Part shown: positions 51,038-58,992 of the stretch, piece by piece
Layout: each line of letters begins with the position of its first letter
Numbering within the stretch: the first letter of the stretch is position 1
Assembly (NCBI RefSeq): GCF_003333315.1
Contig: NZ_PSYR01000001.1
Span: 248,001-312,000, forward strand
Origin: Acidiferrobacter thiooxydans
GTDB lineage: Bacteria > Pseudomonadota > Gammaproteobacteria > Acidiferrobacterales > Acidiferrobacteraceae
DNA length: 64,000 bases
Reading direction: 5' to 3'
The notes under the pieces: generated by a model
What the model was told of the DNA's origin: nothing
What the model saw: only the letters and a program-made list of their open reading frames with translations
Database searches by the model: none
Program-made: the position numbers and the translations under genes

Positions 51038-51898
51038 ATGTACGAGCGCTATTTCGGGCTTCGCGAACTGCCCTTCGGACTCACGCCCGATACCGAGTAC
51101 TATTTTGCCCACGCCCGTCAACAAGAGGCCCTGAATACGCTGCTTGCGGCGGTACGCATGGGCGAGGGTTTTCTCAAGGTCACAGGCGAGGTTGGGACCG
51201 GCAAGACCTTGTTGTGTCGCAAGTTCCTGGCGGTGCTTGCCGCCGATGCCCGATTCACGACCGCCTATATCCCCAATCCTACGCTCGACCCGTTGGCCCT
51301 GATGGAGGCGATCGCCACGGAGCTCGCGCTCCCTTCGGTCCCCGGTCACGGCCCCCATGCCCTCACGCATAGTCTCACCGAACATCTGATCGCAAGCGCC
51401 GCGCAAGGCCGGCGCGTGGTGTTGTGCCTGGATGAGGTCCAGGCCATGCCCGTTGCGACCCTGGAGTCTTTGCGGCTTATCAGCAACCTCGAGACCGAGA
51501 AGCGCAAGCTCATACAGATCGTCTTGTTTGGCCAGCCGGAGCTCGATGCGCGTCTCGAGGACCGCTCGGTCCGCCAGTTGCGCCAGCGCATCGCCTTTTC
51601 GTGCCGGCTTGCCCCCCTGTCGCTGAGCGACACCGACGATTATTTGCGGCACAGGCTGCATGTGGCGGGTTATGAAGGGCCGGCGTTGTTTGGGAGGCGT
51701 GCCCTGCGTGTACTTTACCGGGCCTCCGGGGGCATCCCGCGACTTGCCAATATCCTCGCCCACAAATCGCTCATGGTCGCCTATGGCGAAGGCTCGAGCG
51801 TGGTGCGCGCTCGGCACATGCGACTGGCATGCGCTGACACCGAGGCCGCGCGTGTGCATGGGGGATTTTTCCGGCTTGCATTCCGGGGACGCCGATGA
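51038..51898 (+). CDS. mshM: MshM-like AAA ATPase (ExeA family)
   Basis: A 286-residue protein starting MYERYFGLRELPFGLTPDTE, the standard ExeA/GspA/MshM N-terminus. Walker A is VTGEVGTGKTLLCRKFL and Walker B is VVLCLDEVQAMP. FGQPELDARLEDRSVRQLRQ and RASGGIPRLANILAHKSLMV are also conserved. ExeA-type ATPases remodel peptidoglycan for secretin assembly, and MshM is required for secretin function in MSHA pili. The start directly follows the mshL stop. It overlaps mshN by 4 bases. Confidence 0.92.
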   Translation: MYERYFGLRELPFGLTPDTEYYFAHARQQEALNTLLAAVRMGEGFLKVTGEVGTGKTLLCRKFLAVLAADARFTTAYIPNPTLDPLALMEAIATELALPSVPGHGPHALTHSLTEHLIASAAQGRRVVLCLDEVQAMPVATLESLRLISNLETEKRKLIQIVLFGQPELDARLEDRSVRQLRQRIAFSCRLAPLSLSDTDDYLRHRLHVAGYEGPALFGRRALRVLYRASGGIPRLANILAHKSLMVAYGEGSSVVRARHMRLACADTEAARVHGGFFRLAFRGRR

Positions 51899-52952
51899 GC
51901 CTCATCAATAAGGTACTGCGTGACCTCGAGGCCCGTGAACGCAACGCCCAGGCCCCGCCAGAGCGGCCGGTCCTAGACGACCTGCGGCCGGCCTCGGACA
52001 CCACCGATCAGCGGTCTGGATGGCCTTTGCGGATAACCGGATGGGTGCTGGTGGCGGCGGCGATCGTGGCCGCCATGTGGTGGTATGTCAGCCCGGGCCG
52101 TGCAGGCGCCGCCGCCCATGCCCTGGTGGCCCGTTCCACGCCGGCTGGCCATACCGTGGCGGCGCCCCGCGCCCGCGCGCCGCTGGTCGCCGCGCGGCCT
52201 CAGCCGCTGGCGCGACGCCCCGTGTCTCACCCCCGGGCCCCGTCTGCCAAGGGTGCGGTCGCACCGGTGCCGGCACCGGTAGTGGTCGCGCATGCGCCGC
52301 CCCCCGGTCGCACTTCGTGTTTCGAGCGCAGGCGGCGGCGATATCCCGGCGCCGCACACCCTTGACGGCTACCGAAAGGGCGCGCGCGGCGTACCGTAGC
52401 GCGGTGCTGGCCTTGCAGGCCGGACAGGCCGGACGGGCGCGCGCGGCCTGTAAGCTCGCCCTGCGCCTAAATCCCGGGGCCCTGCGCCCGGCGCTTTTGC
52501 TTGCTACCCTCGACCTCCAGGGGGCGCGCTTGCGCAGCGCCCGTAAGGTATTGCGCGCGACCCTGAAGCGGCATCCACAGGCGTTGCCCGCCGCCCTGCT
52601 GCTAGCGCAGGTCGATCTGCGCCGCGGCCAGCCGGCCTTTGCCGTGCGGCGACTCGCCGGTGTGCGTGCGGTAGGGGTCGACAGCGAGTCCTATTGGGCG
52701 CTATTGGCGGTATCGCAATGGCGCGCCGGGGATCAGGTCGCGGCGCGCGCGACCTACCGCAGCGCACTGCGCCGTTTTCCTCGTGACGGGGCGTTGTGGG
52801 TGGGCCTGGGCCTCATGGACCGCCGCGCGGGTCAGACCGCGCGCGCCTACCGGGCCTGGCGGCACGCCGCCGCCTGCCCCCTGCCCCCGGTCCTTGCGCG
52901 GTTTGTGCAGGCGCAGCTGCGCGCCTTCCAGGGCGCACATCAGAACCGGTAG
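51895..52952 (+). pseudogene. mshN: MshN-like TPR protein, frameshifted at a C6 run
   Basis: The first frame (51895-52365) gives MSLINKVLRDLEARERNAQA, one TM segment (ITGWVLVAAAIVAAMWWYV) and a Pro/Ala-rich linker, then ends in a poor tail. The second frame continues from about 52306 to 52952 with TPR-like repeats (AYRSAVLALQAGQAGRARAA, ALRPALLLATLDLQGARLRS, GALWVGLGLMDRRAGQTARA). Together they equal a full MshN. The break lies at six Cs at 52300-52305; adding one base, or a -1 ribosomal shift on CCC CCC, restores the frame. It may be a sequence error, a real mutation or recoding. All neighbouring pilus genes are intact. Confidence 0.75.
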
Positions 52953-53593
52953 CCGAGGCTCACGGAGATCACCGGATAGGCCTTCAGGCGGTTCGCCTGA
53001 TTTTCGATCTGGGCGCGCACCGAGGCGATCTCGGCCGCCAGGGCCGGGTCGTAGGCGGCACCCGGGGCATTCAAGGTCGTCGTCGGGCGGTCCCACATCA
53101 CGCCGAGATCGACGCCGTAGGTGAACCCGGCCCCGGGCCGCGCGCCATTGCCGACGCCCAATCCCAGGTAGGGCGCGAAACGCGCATAGGTGATCCTGCC
53201 CGTGACCGGCCCGACCGCTGCCGCCGGCACGGTGTAGCCGTTGACGGTGTAGATGCCATTTACGGGCGTGCCGGTCAGATCGACCCGGTTGTCATCGTAA
53301 TAGACACCCCCCGTGACACGGAAAATGCCGCCAAAAGGGTAGAGGTCGGCGAGCAGCGCGGCATTACGAAAGTGCGCCCGACCCTTATAGCGGAGTCCGT
53401 CGGTCGTTTCGTGGCGCGTGATGCGCCCGCCGTTCACCAATAGGCGTGCATCCACCCATCCCGGAACGATGGGGGCCGAGAGGGTGAGCCCAAGCCCCAG
53501 GGTTCCGGCGCCGGCGCTTAGGCCTACGCCCGCCCACGCCGGCACGCACAGCGCGGCGATCAGCAGACCACCGAGAGCGAATCGTCGTATCAT
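52940..53593 (-). CDS. Outer-membrane beta-barrel protein
   Basis: A 217-residue protein with a signal peptide (MIRRFALGGLLIAALCVPAWA). The mature part starts GVGLSAGAGTLGLGLTLSAP and continues with strands such as FRVTGGVYYDDNRVDLTG and FTYGVDLGVMW. It ends VISVSLGYRF with a C-terminal Phe, the classic BAM signal. The pattern is that of small 8-stranded OmpA/OmpW-like barrels seen in Acidithiobacillus-type bacteria; the ligand is unknown. It is convergent with mshN and overlaps its end by 13 bases. Confidence 0.78.
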   Translation of the reverse strand: MIRRFALGGLLIAALCVPAWAGVGLSAGAGTLGLGLTLSAPIVPGWVDARLLVNGGRITRHETTDGLRYKGRAHFRNAALLADLYPFGGIFRVTGGVYYDDNRVDLTGTPVNGIYTVNGYTVPAAAVGPVTGRITYARFAPYLGLGVGNGARPGAGFTYGVDLGVMWDRPTTTLNAPGAAYDPALAAEIASVRAQIENQANRLKAYPVISVSLGYRF

Positions 53594-53730
53594 GGTGGCT
53601 CCTCAGAGGTCGCAAGAGAGGGCACGATAGCGAAGGTGGCGGGCCTTCCCAACCGCCCAAAGTCGCCCCTGTCTTTATCGGGCGCCTGCCCCCACGTATG
53701 CTTGCGCCTCCCCAACCGAGACCGGGACCG

Positions 53731-54900
53731 ATGACGGGCGATCCTTTCGCGAGCACTCTGGAACGGACATTCGCGCGTCTGCGCGATCAGGATCTGTGGC
53801 GGCGGCGTGAGCGCCGGCAATCGCCGCAGGGCCCCTCGGTCCAGGTGGATGGGCGGACCCTGCTGTCGTTCGCAAGCAATGATTACCTGGGGCTCGCCAA
53901 CGACCCGCGACTCGTGGAGGCCTGGTGCCAGGGGGCCCGCCGCTACGGGGTGGGGGCCGGCGCCTCGCATCTTCTCGGTGGTCACAGCGAGGCACATCAC
54001 GAGCTCGAGGAGGCCCTGGCGGCGTTCGTGGGTACCCCCCGGGCACTGCTCTTTTCCACGGGCTATATGGCAAACCTCGCGCTCGTCGCCACATTATGCC
54101 CGCGCCGCGGCCGGCTCTTCGAGGACCGGCGCAATCACGCCTCGCTCATCGATGCGGCGCGCCTTGCGCAGGCCGACCGGCACCGCTACCGTGATGTCGC
54201 AGGCCTCAAGCGCGCGCTGGCCGCGGCTGCACCCGGTGGGGTCGTGGCCAGCGACGGGGTCTTTAGCATGGACGGCGATACCGCGGATGTTCCGGGGTTG
54301 CTCGCGCTCGCCCAGGCCCACCGCGCCGGACTCTTGCTGGATGAGGCCCATGCCTTCGGTGTCGTAGGCCCGCAAGGGCGTGGCACGCCGGCCGCTCACG
54401 GCCTTGGTCACGATCCCGCGCTCGTCCACATGGGCACCCTCGGCAAGGCCTTCGGTGTGTTCGGCGCGTTCGTGGCGGCCAGTACGGATGTCATCGAGGC
54501 CCTGGTACAGACCGCCCGCCCCTATATCTATACGACCGCCCTGCCACCGGCCTTAGCGGTTTGTGCCAAGGCCAGCCTCGCGATCGCGGTGGCCGAGGAG
54601 TATCGGCGCACCGAACTTGGCGAGCGCATCCGTGAATTTCGCGCGGGTGCCGCGCAACTCGGCCTGCAGGTTTTGCCGTCATCCACCCCGATCCAGCCAG
54701 TCATTCTGGGCGACGCCGGCCGCGCCCTCGACGCCAGCGCGCGGTTGCGCGAGCACGGCCTTCATGTGCCCGCTGTGCGTCCGCCGACCGTGCCCGCCGG
54801 CAGTGCACGACTGCGCATTACGCTAAGCGCCGCCCATACCCGTGATGATGTCGAGCACCTCCTTGGCGCGCTCGCGGCCCTGCCACCGGGTAGTGCTTGA
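53731..54900 (+). CDS. bioF: 8-amino-7-oxononanoate synthase
   Basis: A 389-residue PLP enzyme. SFASNDYLGLANDPRL, YGVGAGASHLLGGHSEAH and LLLDEAHAFGVVGPQGRGT are conserved. The Schiff-base lysine is in HMGTLGKAFGVFGAF. It condenses pimeloyl-ACP with alanine in biotin synthesis. The start at 53731 (MTGDPFASTLE) was chosen; an in-frame start 33 bases earlier is less likely. Its stop overlaps bioH by one base, and bioF-bioH-bioC form one unit. bioA, bioB and bioD are not in this window. Confidence 0.94.
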   Translation: MTGDPFASTLERTFARLRDQDLWRRRERRQSPQGPSVQVDGRTLLSFASNDYLGLANDPRLVEAWCQGARRYGVGAGASHLLGGHSEAHHELEEALAAFVGTPRALLFSTGYMANLALVATLCPRRGRLFEDRRNHASLIDAARLAQADRHRYRDVAGLKRALAAAAPGGVVASDGVFSMDGDTADVPGLLALAQAHRAGLLLDEAHAFGVVGPQGRGTPAAHGLGHDPALVHMGTLGKAFGVFGAFVAASTDVIEALVQTARPYIYTTALPPALAVCAKASLAIAVAEEYRRTELGERIREFRAGAAQLGLQVLPSSTPIQPVILGDAGRALDASARLREHGLHVPAVRPPTVPAGSARLRITLSAAHTRDDVEHLLGALAALPPGSA

Positions 54901-55616
54901 TGCTATTGCTCGTGCATGGTTGGGGACTGAATCGAAGGGTCTTTGCCGGGCTTGAGCAGGCCCTGGCGCTACCCTGTGCATCACTGGATCTGCCGGGCCA
55001 CGGACAGGCGCCCTACGAGCCGGGCGCGCTCGACCCGGACACGCTTGCAGCCGGGCTTGCCGCGCGTTATCCGGGGGCCCATGCCTGGCTCGGTTGGTCA
55101 CTCGGCGGGCTTATCGCCCTGACGCTCGCCGCGCGCCATCCCGAAAGCGTAAGCCGGCTTATTCTGATCGGTGCCACGCCCCGTTTCGTGCGCGCCGACG
55201 ATTGGCCTCATGGCACCGAACCCGCGGTCTTTCAGGCCTTCGCCAAGCAGTTGGCCGTCGATCATGAGGCCGCCTTACGACGATTCCTGACCCTGCAGGC
55301 CGGTGCCGGCGCGCGGTCCGAGGTGCGCGCACTCATGGCGGATCTCGAAGGCGGTGGCGTGCCGCAACCGCAGGCCTTGGCGGAGGGGCTTGCGGTGCTT
55401 CAAGAAAGCGACTGCCGCCCGCTCTTGCGCGCGGTGCGCGCGCCGACGCTCCTGTTGCACGGCATCGACGACACCATCGTCTCGATCGAGGCCGCGCGCG
55501 CGACCGCCGCGCTCATGCCCGACGCGCGTTTATGCGCGATAGGGCGCGGACATGCGCCATTTCTCAACGCGCTGCCGCAGAGCGCCGCCCTGATCCGGGA
55601 TTTCCTCGATGAATGA
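54900..55616 (+). CDS. bioH: Pimeloyl-[ACP] methyl ester esterase
   Basis: A 238-residue alpha/beta hydrolase. It starts MLLLVHGWGLNRRVF. The nucleophile elbow is GWSLGGLIAL (Ser in GxSxG), a catalytic Asp lies in LLHGIDDTIVS, and the His is in GRGHAPFLN. It removes the methyl group that BioC puts on malonyl-ACP after chain extension. The ATG at 54900 overlaps the bioF stop and the gene ends overlapping bioC by 8 bases. The BioC-BioH pair gives a complete pimelate-making module. Confidence 0.92.
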   Translation: MLLLVHGWGLNRRVFAGLEQALALPCASLDLPGHGQAPYEPGALDPDTLAAGLAARYPGAHAWLGWSLGGLIALTLAARHPESVSRLILIGATPRFVRADDWPHGTEPAVFQAFAKQLAVDHEAALRRFLTLQAGAGARSEVRALMADLEGGGVPQPQALAEGLAVLQESDCRPLLRAVRAPTLLLHGIDDTIVSIEAARATAALMPDARLCAIGRGHAPFLNALPQSAALIRDFLDE

Positions 55617-56460
55617 CCTAAGCCCCGGGGCCATCCGCCACAGCTTCGATCGCGCGGCGCGCCATTACGACGAGAGTGCAGTCTTGCAGCGCACTGTGGC
55701 AGATGAGCTCTTGAGTCGCTTTCAATGGTTGCGTATCGAGCCCGCCACTTTACTCGACGTGGGCACCGGCACCGGCTACGCCCTTCCCCGACTGCGCCGC
55801 CGGTTTCGTAAGGCGCGAGTGCTGGCCTGCGATATCGCATGGGCGATGGCTTGCGCCGCGCGCCATCGTCGGGTGCTGTGGCGTCCAAGCCCGGTGTGGG
55901 TTGCGGACGCCCACGACCTGCCTCTGCGCGCCGAGAGCATCGATTGCATCTATTCGAGTCTGGCCCTGCAGTGGATGGATGCCCCGCGCGCCTTTGCCGA
56001 GTTTCGCCGCGTCTTGCGCGCGGACGGCCTGTTGACCTTTGCCACCTTTGGCCCCGATACCTTGCGGGAGCTGCGTGATGCCTGGGCGCATGTCGATGAT
56101 CGGCCGCATGTGCATAGCTTCGTGGATATGCATGACCTGGGGGATGCCCTGATCCACGCCGGATTCTCGGATCCCGTGCTCGATGTCGAGCACTATACCC
56201 TCACATACGAGTCGGTAGGTGCTGCCTTGCGCGATTTAAAGCGTATCGGGGCGCATAATGCCGCAGCAGCCCGTTTCCCCGGGCTCACGGGCAAGGGGCG
56301 CTATCGGCGCTTCGAACAGGCCTATGAAGGCTTCCGCCAGGACGGACGGTTGCCTGTGACCTACGAAGTCGTCTATGGTCAGGCGTGGGTCCCACCGGGC
56401 GCGCCGCCCCCGTCTATTCCATCCAAAGGCCGTCCCGTCATCCCCATCCGCAGTGCCTGA
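55609..56460 (+). CDS. bioC: Malonyl-[ACP] O-methyltransferase
   Basis: A 283-residue methyltransferase. IRHSFDRAARHYDESAVLQR is the BioC N-terminal signature. Motif I is LLDVGTGTGYALPRLRRRF, and IDCIYSSLALQWMDAP and LLTFATFGPDTLRELRDAW are typical BioC segments. SVGAALRDLKRIGAHN is also conserved. It methylates the free carboxyl of malonyl-ACP or -CoA to start pimelate synthesis. The gene overlaps bioH and ends the bio cluster; the extreme C-terminus is Pro-rich. Confidence 0.93.
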   Translation: MNDLSPGAIRHSFDRAARHYDESAVLQRTVADELLSRFQWLRIEPATLLDVGTGTGYALPRLRRRFRKARVLACDIAWAMACAARHRRVLWRPSPVWVADAHDLPLRAESIDCIYSSLALQWMDAPRAFAEFRRVLRADGLLTFATFGPDTLRELRDAWAHVDDRPHVHSFVDMHDLGDALIHAGFSDPVLDVEHYTLTYESVGAALRDLKRIGAHNAAAARFPGLTGKGRYRRFEQAYEGFRQDGRLPVTYEVVYGQAWVPPGAPPPSIPSKGRPVIPIRSA

Positions 56461-56702
56461 TCGTGGCCCAGGGCGCGACTGCTGTTCCCGGAGAGTTGCG
56501 GGAGGCCAGATCATGCGGTCTCGTTGGCCGTTGCCGCGTTGCCAGGCCCCATATACCCTTCCCCAAAACTCCAGGCGCCCGTGATCACAGCCGCCGCAGC
56601 GCGAGATGGGCAAGAGGCCCGTCGCTTGTGTCTCGTAGATTCCCATCGGCCCCGACCCATGGCAGCATGCAAGGCATCAATGGTCCAGGGGATATTTCGG
56701 GC

Positions 56703-57254
56703 ATGTCGATCATCCGCACACCGAGATTTGTGCTGCGTCCCTATGAAAGGCGGGACGCGACGGCATTCATGTATGCGGTCCGCGAGGCCGCGGTCGCCGC
56801 GGACCATTGGATTTCCTGGGCCGAAGAGGCCTATAGCGAACAGGATGCGCGTAGCTGGTTCCGGTCTGTGGCCGTCGGTCATAAGACGGGGACGAGCTAC
56901 GAGTACGGCATATTCTCACTGGCCGAGGAGGCGTTTATCGGTGGCGCCGGTCTGAATCGTATCGATTCCCACAATCGCATCGCGAACCTCGGGTACTGGG
57001 TACGGCCAACGCACCGCCGTCAGGGAGTGGCGTGCGAATGCGCCCTGGCACTCGTCGAATACGCCTTTGCCGTGCTCGGGCTTCAGAGGATCGAGGTCGT
57101 GGTCGCGCTCGGCAACGACGCCAGCGCGGGGGTAGCGCGCAAGATCGGTGCCCGCTTGGAGTGCGTGGCGCCCAATCGACTCCGTGTTCGCGGCCAGCCG
57201 GTCCCCGCCTACGTCTTTGCGCTGGTTGCACCCTCCAGAGAGCGGCCACTCTGA
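56703..57254 (+). CDS. GNAT-family N-acetyltransferase (RimJ/RimL-like)
   Basis: A 183-residue protein. IIRTPRFVLRPYERRDATAF is the RimJ/RimL-type N-terminus. The acetyl-CoA binding region is LGYWVRPTHRRQGVACECAL (R-R-Q-G-V-A), followed by GLQRIEVVVALGNDASAGVA and KIGARLECV. It resembles ribosomal-protein N-acetyltransferases; the substrate is unknown. The start at 56703 has AGGGGA about 11 bases upstream. It is the last ordinary gene before a 1.17-kb stretch without genes. Confidence 0.85.
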   Translation: MSIIRTPRFVLRPYERRDATAFMYAVREAAVAADHWISWAEEAYSEQDARSWFRSVAVGHKTGTSYEYGIFSLAEEAFIGGAGLNRIDSHNRIANLGYWVRPTHRRQGVACECALALVEYAFAVLGLQRIEVVVALGNDASAGVARKIGARLECVAPNRLRVRGQPVPAYVFALVAPSRERPL

Positions 57255-57360
57255 GCCAACGGTCCGTCGGCGGATGGCGGCGCCTGCGCATGTCTTGCGT
57301 GGCTCTCCCCTTACGCCTTTTTGTGTTGGTTTATGGTGCCGCTCGTATTTTCGTATGATG

Positions 57361-57393
57361 CCGCACAGCTTTCTGCAACATAACCCTGTGCGG
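57361..57393. repeat. Inverted repeat 1 of the gene-free stretch
   Basis: CCGCACAG and CTGTGCGG are perfect 8-base arms separated by 17 bases. Confidence 0.7.
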
Positions 57394-57720
57394 TGACCAA
57401 ACATTTCTATGAAAACACATAGGGCGATATTTCGGGTGTAGACGATGAGTATTTGGGGCTCTGTTACCCCGTTACCGAACCCTCAACTCCTCAGTTCCCG
57501 AGTGAAGGCCTCGTGGCGCTTCGGTTGGCGGGCATAGTGCGCCGGCGCCAACGCGTCGAAGGCGAAGTCTATGCACGTGGAACGGCCCACCTGTCATACC
57601 CCATCTCCTTCGCGCGCCAAGGCCACATATCCTTTTCAGTTCATGACCGCCTCTCTTCCGGGCACTCGAACAGCCGCACGTTGTCGGCCGCGTTCATAAT
57701 AGATGGGATCGGCTCTTTCG

Positions 57721-57737
57721 GTAAACGCTCCGTTTAC
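57721..57737. repeat. Inverted repeat 2 of the gene-free stretch
   Basis: GTAAACG-CTC-CGTTTAC is a perfect 7-base-arm palindrome with a 3-base centre, the size of a typical protein-binding operator. Confidence 0.7.
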
Positions 57738-57765
57738 TATAAGTCCCTCTCCAAGCCATCTTCAA

Positions 57766-57820
57766 CACAGCCGACAACATGCATCCGAAAGTTCGCCGCA
57801 ATCGCCTGCTGTCGGCTGTG
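57766..57820. repeat. Inverted repeat 3 of the gene-free stretch
   Basis: CACAGCCGACA (57766-57776) and TGTCGGCTGTG (57810-57820) are perfect 11-base arms around 33 bases. It is the longest dyad in the region. Confidence 0.75.
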
Positions 57821-57947
57821 CCGCTTCCGTACGACGTTGACCCGCTTGCGTTTAAGATCTCCCGCTGTGGCTCCCGGTACACCCAGGTTCGGGCGGTGCG
57901 TTCGGTGGTCCCATCCGCCATCAAGGCATCGCGGTCATGTTGCGACA

Positions 57948-57971
57948 AACCGCCGACAGGATCCGGCGGTT
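57948..57971. repeat. Inverted repeat 4 of the gene-free stretch
   Basis: AACCGCCG (57948-57955) and CGGCGGTT (57964-57971) are perfect 8-base arms around ACAGGATC. Confidence 0.7.
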
Positions 57972-58420
57972 ATGCGCCTGACCCTATGCCGTACGTCATG
58001 AGAGATCCAATAGGCCCGTAATAGAGAACCGCCACGTCTATAAGGACGGCCCCGCCGATATCCTATGCGAGGCGCCTAGTGTCCTGCGGCGCCCGGGCTG
58101 CGAGTGCAGTAACCTCTCGCGGGATCCGCCTCCACCAGAACCCCTCTGGCTCGACACCTACGACGAGACATTACACGTCTCTCACTAAACCATTCACGGC
58201 GCTCGCCAGGCAGTTCAGCGGCGGCCCCCAGAAACCGCTACCGGGCGTCCCTATCGCAGACCATTTTGCGCACGACCTGCTCGGTGTCGATCGAGCGCAT
58301 TTCTCATGAACCCTGCCTTTTCGAGGCGATGATTACTACCGCGCATGGGCCCCTCGGTTTACCCAATACCCCAGAGACGTCGATGTGCGTAATGTGCCGG
58401 GCCTCTGTGGAGGTATTTAC

Positions 58421-58723
58421 ATGAAACGCTGGACTCTCTTGATATTCTGTTTTTTCACATCCCCCGCGCTTGCCATCATGCGCCTGCCGGGATACGCGCA
58501 GGGATCGGATCTTCGCATCACCATCGAGGAACGCGCACACGCCATAACCGATGTCATAGCGCTGGTGGTGAGCATTCTTGCCATCATCGGTATCTTGATA
58601 GGTGCCGGATATTTCGCGATAGGCCAGGGTGATCGCGGGCGCAGCTATGTCGTGGGCAGTGTATTGGGTCTGGTGCTCGCGGCCAGCGCCTACGGTATCG
58701 CGGCCTTGGTGATCGGGTCATGA
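58421..58723 (+). CDS. VirB2/TrbC-like conjugative pilin
   Basis: A 100-residue protein with a signal peptide (MKRWTLLIFCFFTSPALA) and two transmembrane helices (IALVVSILAIIGILIGAGYF and VVGSVLGLVLAASAYGIAAL). This is the layout of VirB2/TrbC pilins of type IV secretion systems. GTGGAGG is 7 bases before the start at 58421; an in-frame ATG at 58385 is less likely. It is the first gene of an overlapping operon and its stop overlaps the next gene by 4 bases. Confidence 0.75.
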   Translation: MKRWTLLIFCFFTSPALAIMRLPGYAQGSDLRITIEERAHAITDVIALVVSILAIIGILIGAGYFAIGQGDRGRSYVVGSVLGLVLAASAYGIAALVIGS

Positions 58724-58992
58724 TGACGGCCTATAACAAGCGTCTGGCCCCCACGCGCATACTGGGCCTTCCCCTGGGTGCGGCGGGGGCGGGGCTTACG
58801 ACTGTAACCGGCGCACTCGCGTCGGTGGTCCTGCCGCAGCCAGTCGCGGCCATGGCCATTGCCGCCGCGATCGTGGCCTTTCCTCTTGGCGTAGGCGCGA
58901 TCCTGATCGGTGACGATGCGGTGTTTGCGTACGCCTTCTGGCTTTCGAGGCGGGATGCGCGGATCGTCGCGCGGGAGGGCGCATGGCATTAG
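58720..58992 (+). CDS. VirB3/TrbD-like protein
   Basis: A 90-residue inner-membrane protein: YNKRLAPTRILGLPLGAAGA, two hydrophobic segments (GLTTVTGALASVVL and AMAIAAAIVAFPLGVGAILI) and a cytoplasmic tail (FWLSRRDARIVAREG). Size, topology and position between VirB2-like and VirB4-like genes identify it as VirB3. It overlaps both neighbours (4 and 10 bases). Sequence similarity in this family is low, so position carries much of the weight. Confidence 0.7.
   Translation: MMTAYNKRLAPTRILGLPLGAAGAGLTTVTGALASVVLPQPVAAMAIAAAIVAFPLGVGAILIGDDAVFAYAFWLSRRDARIVAREGAWH

Larger units (their letters stand above)
57255..58420. other. 1.17-kb stretch without a convincing gene, rich in inverted repeats
   Basis: No frame here looks coding: the longest are low-complexity Arg/Ser/Pro products with no family resemblance. 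Four perfect inverted repeats occur: CCGCACAG/CTGTGCGG (57361-57393), GTAAACG/CGTTTAC (57721-57737), CACAGCCGACA/TGTCGGCTGTG (57766-57820) and AACCGCCG/CGGCGGTT (57948-57971). The stretch separates housekeeping genes from a type IV secretion operon. It could be an element boundary, an origin of transfer, a regulatory region or decayed sequence. Confidence 0.6.

Noticed and set aside
57694-57948. An 84-codon minus-strand frame in the same stretch
   Set aside because: It looks slightly more protein-like, but no family is recognised and nothing upstream supports translation; it could be a decayed fragment.
57453-58001. A 182-codon frame in the gene-free stretch
   Set aside because: The product is low-complexity, Arg/Ser/Thr-rich, without a ribosome binding site or recognisable domain, and it runs through three of the inverted repeats.
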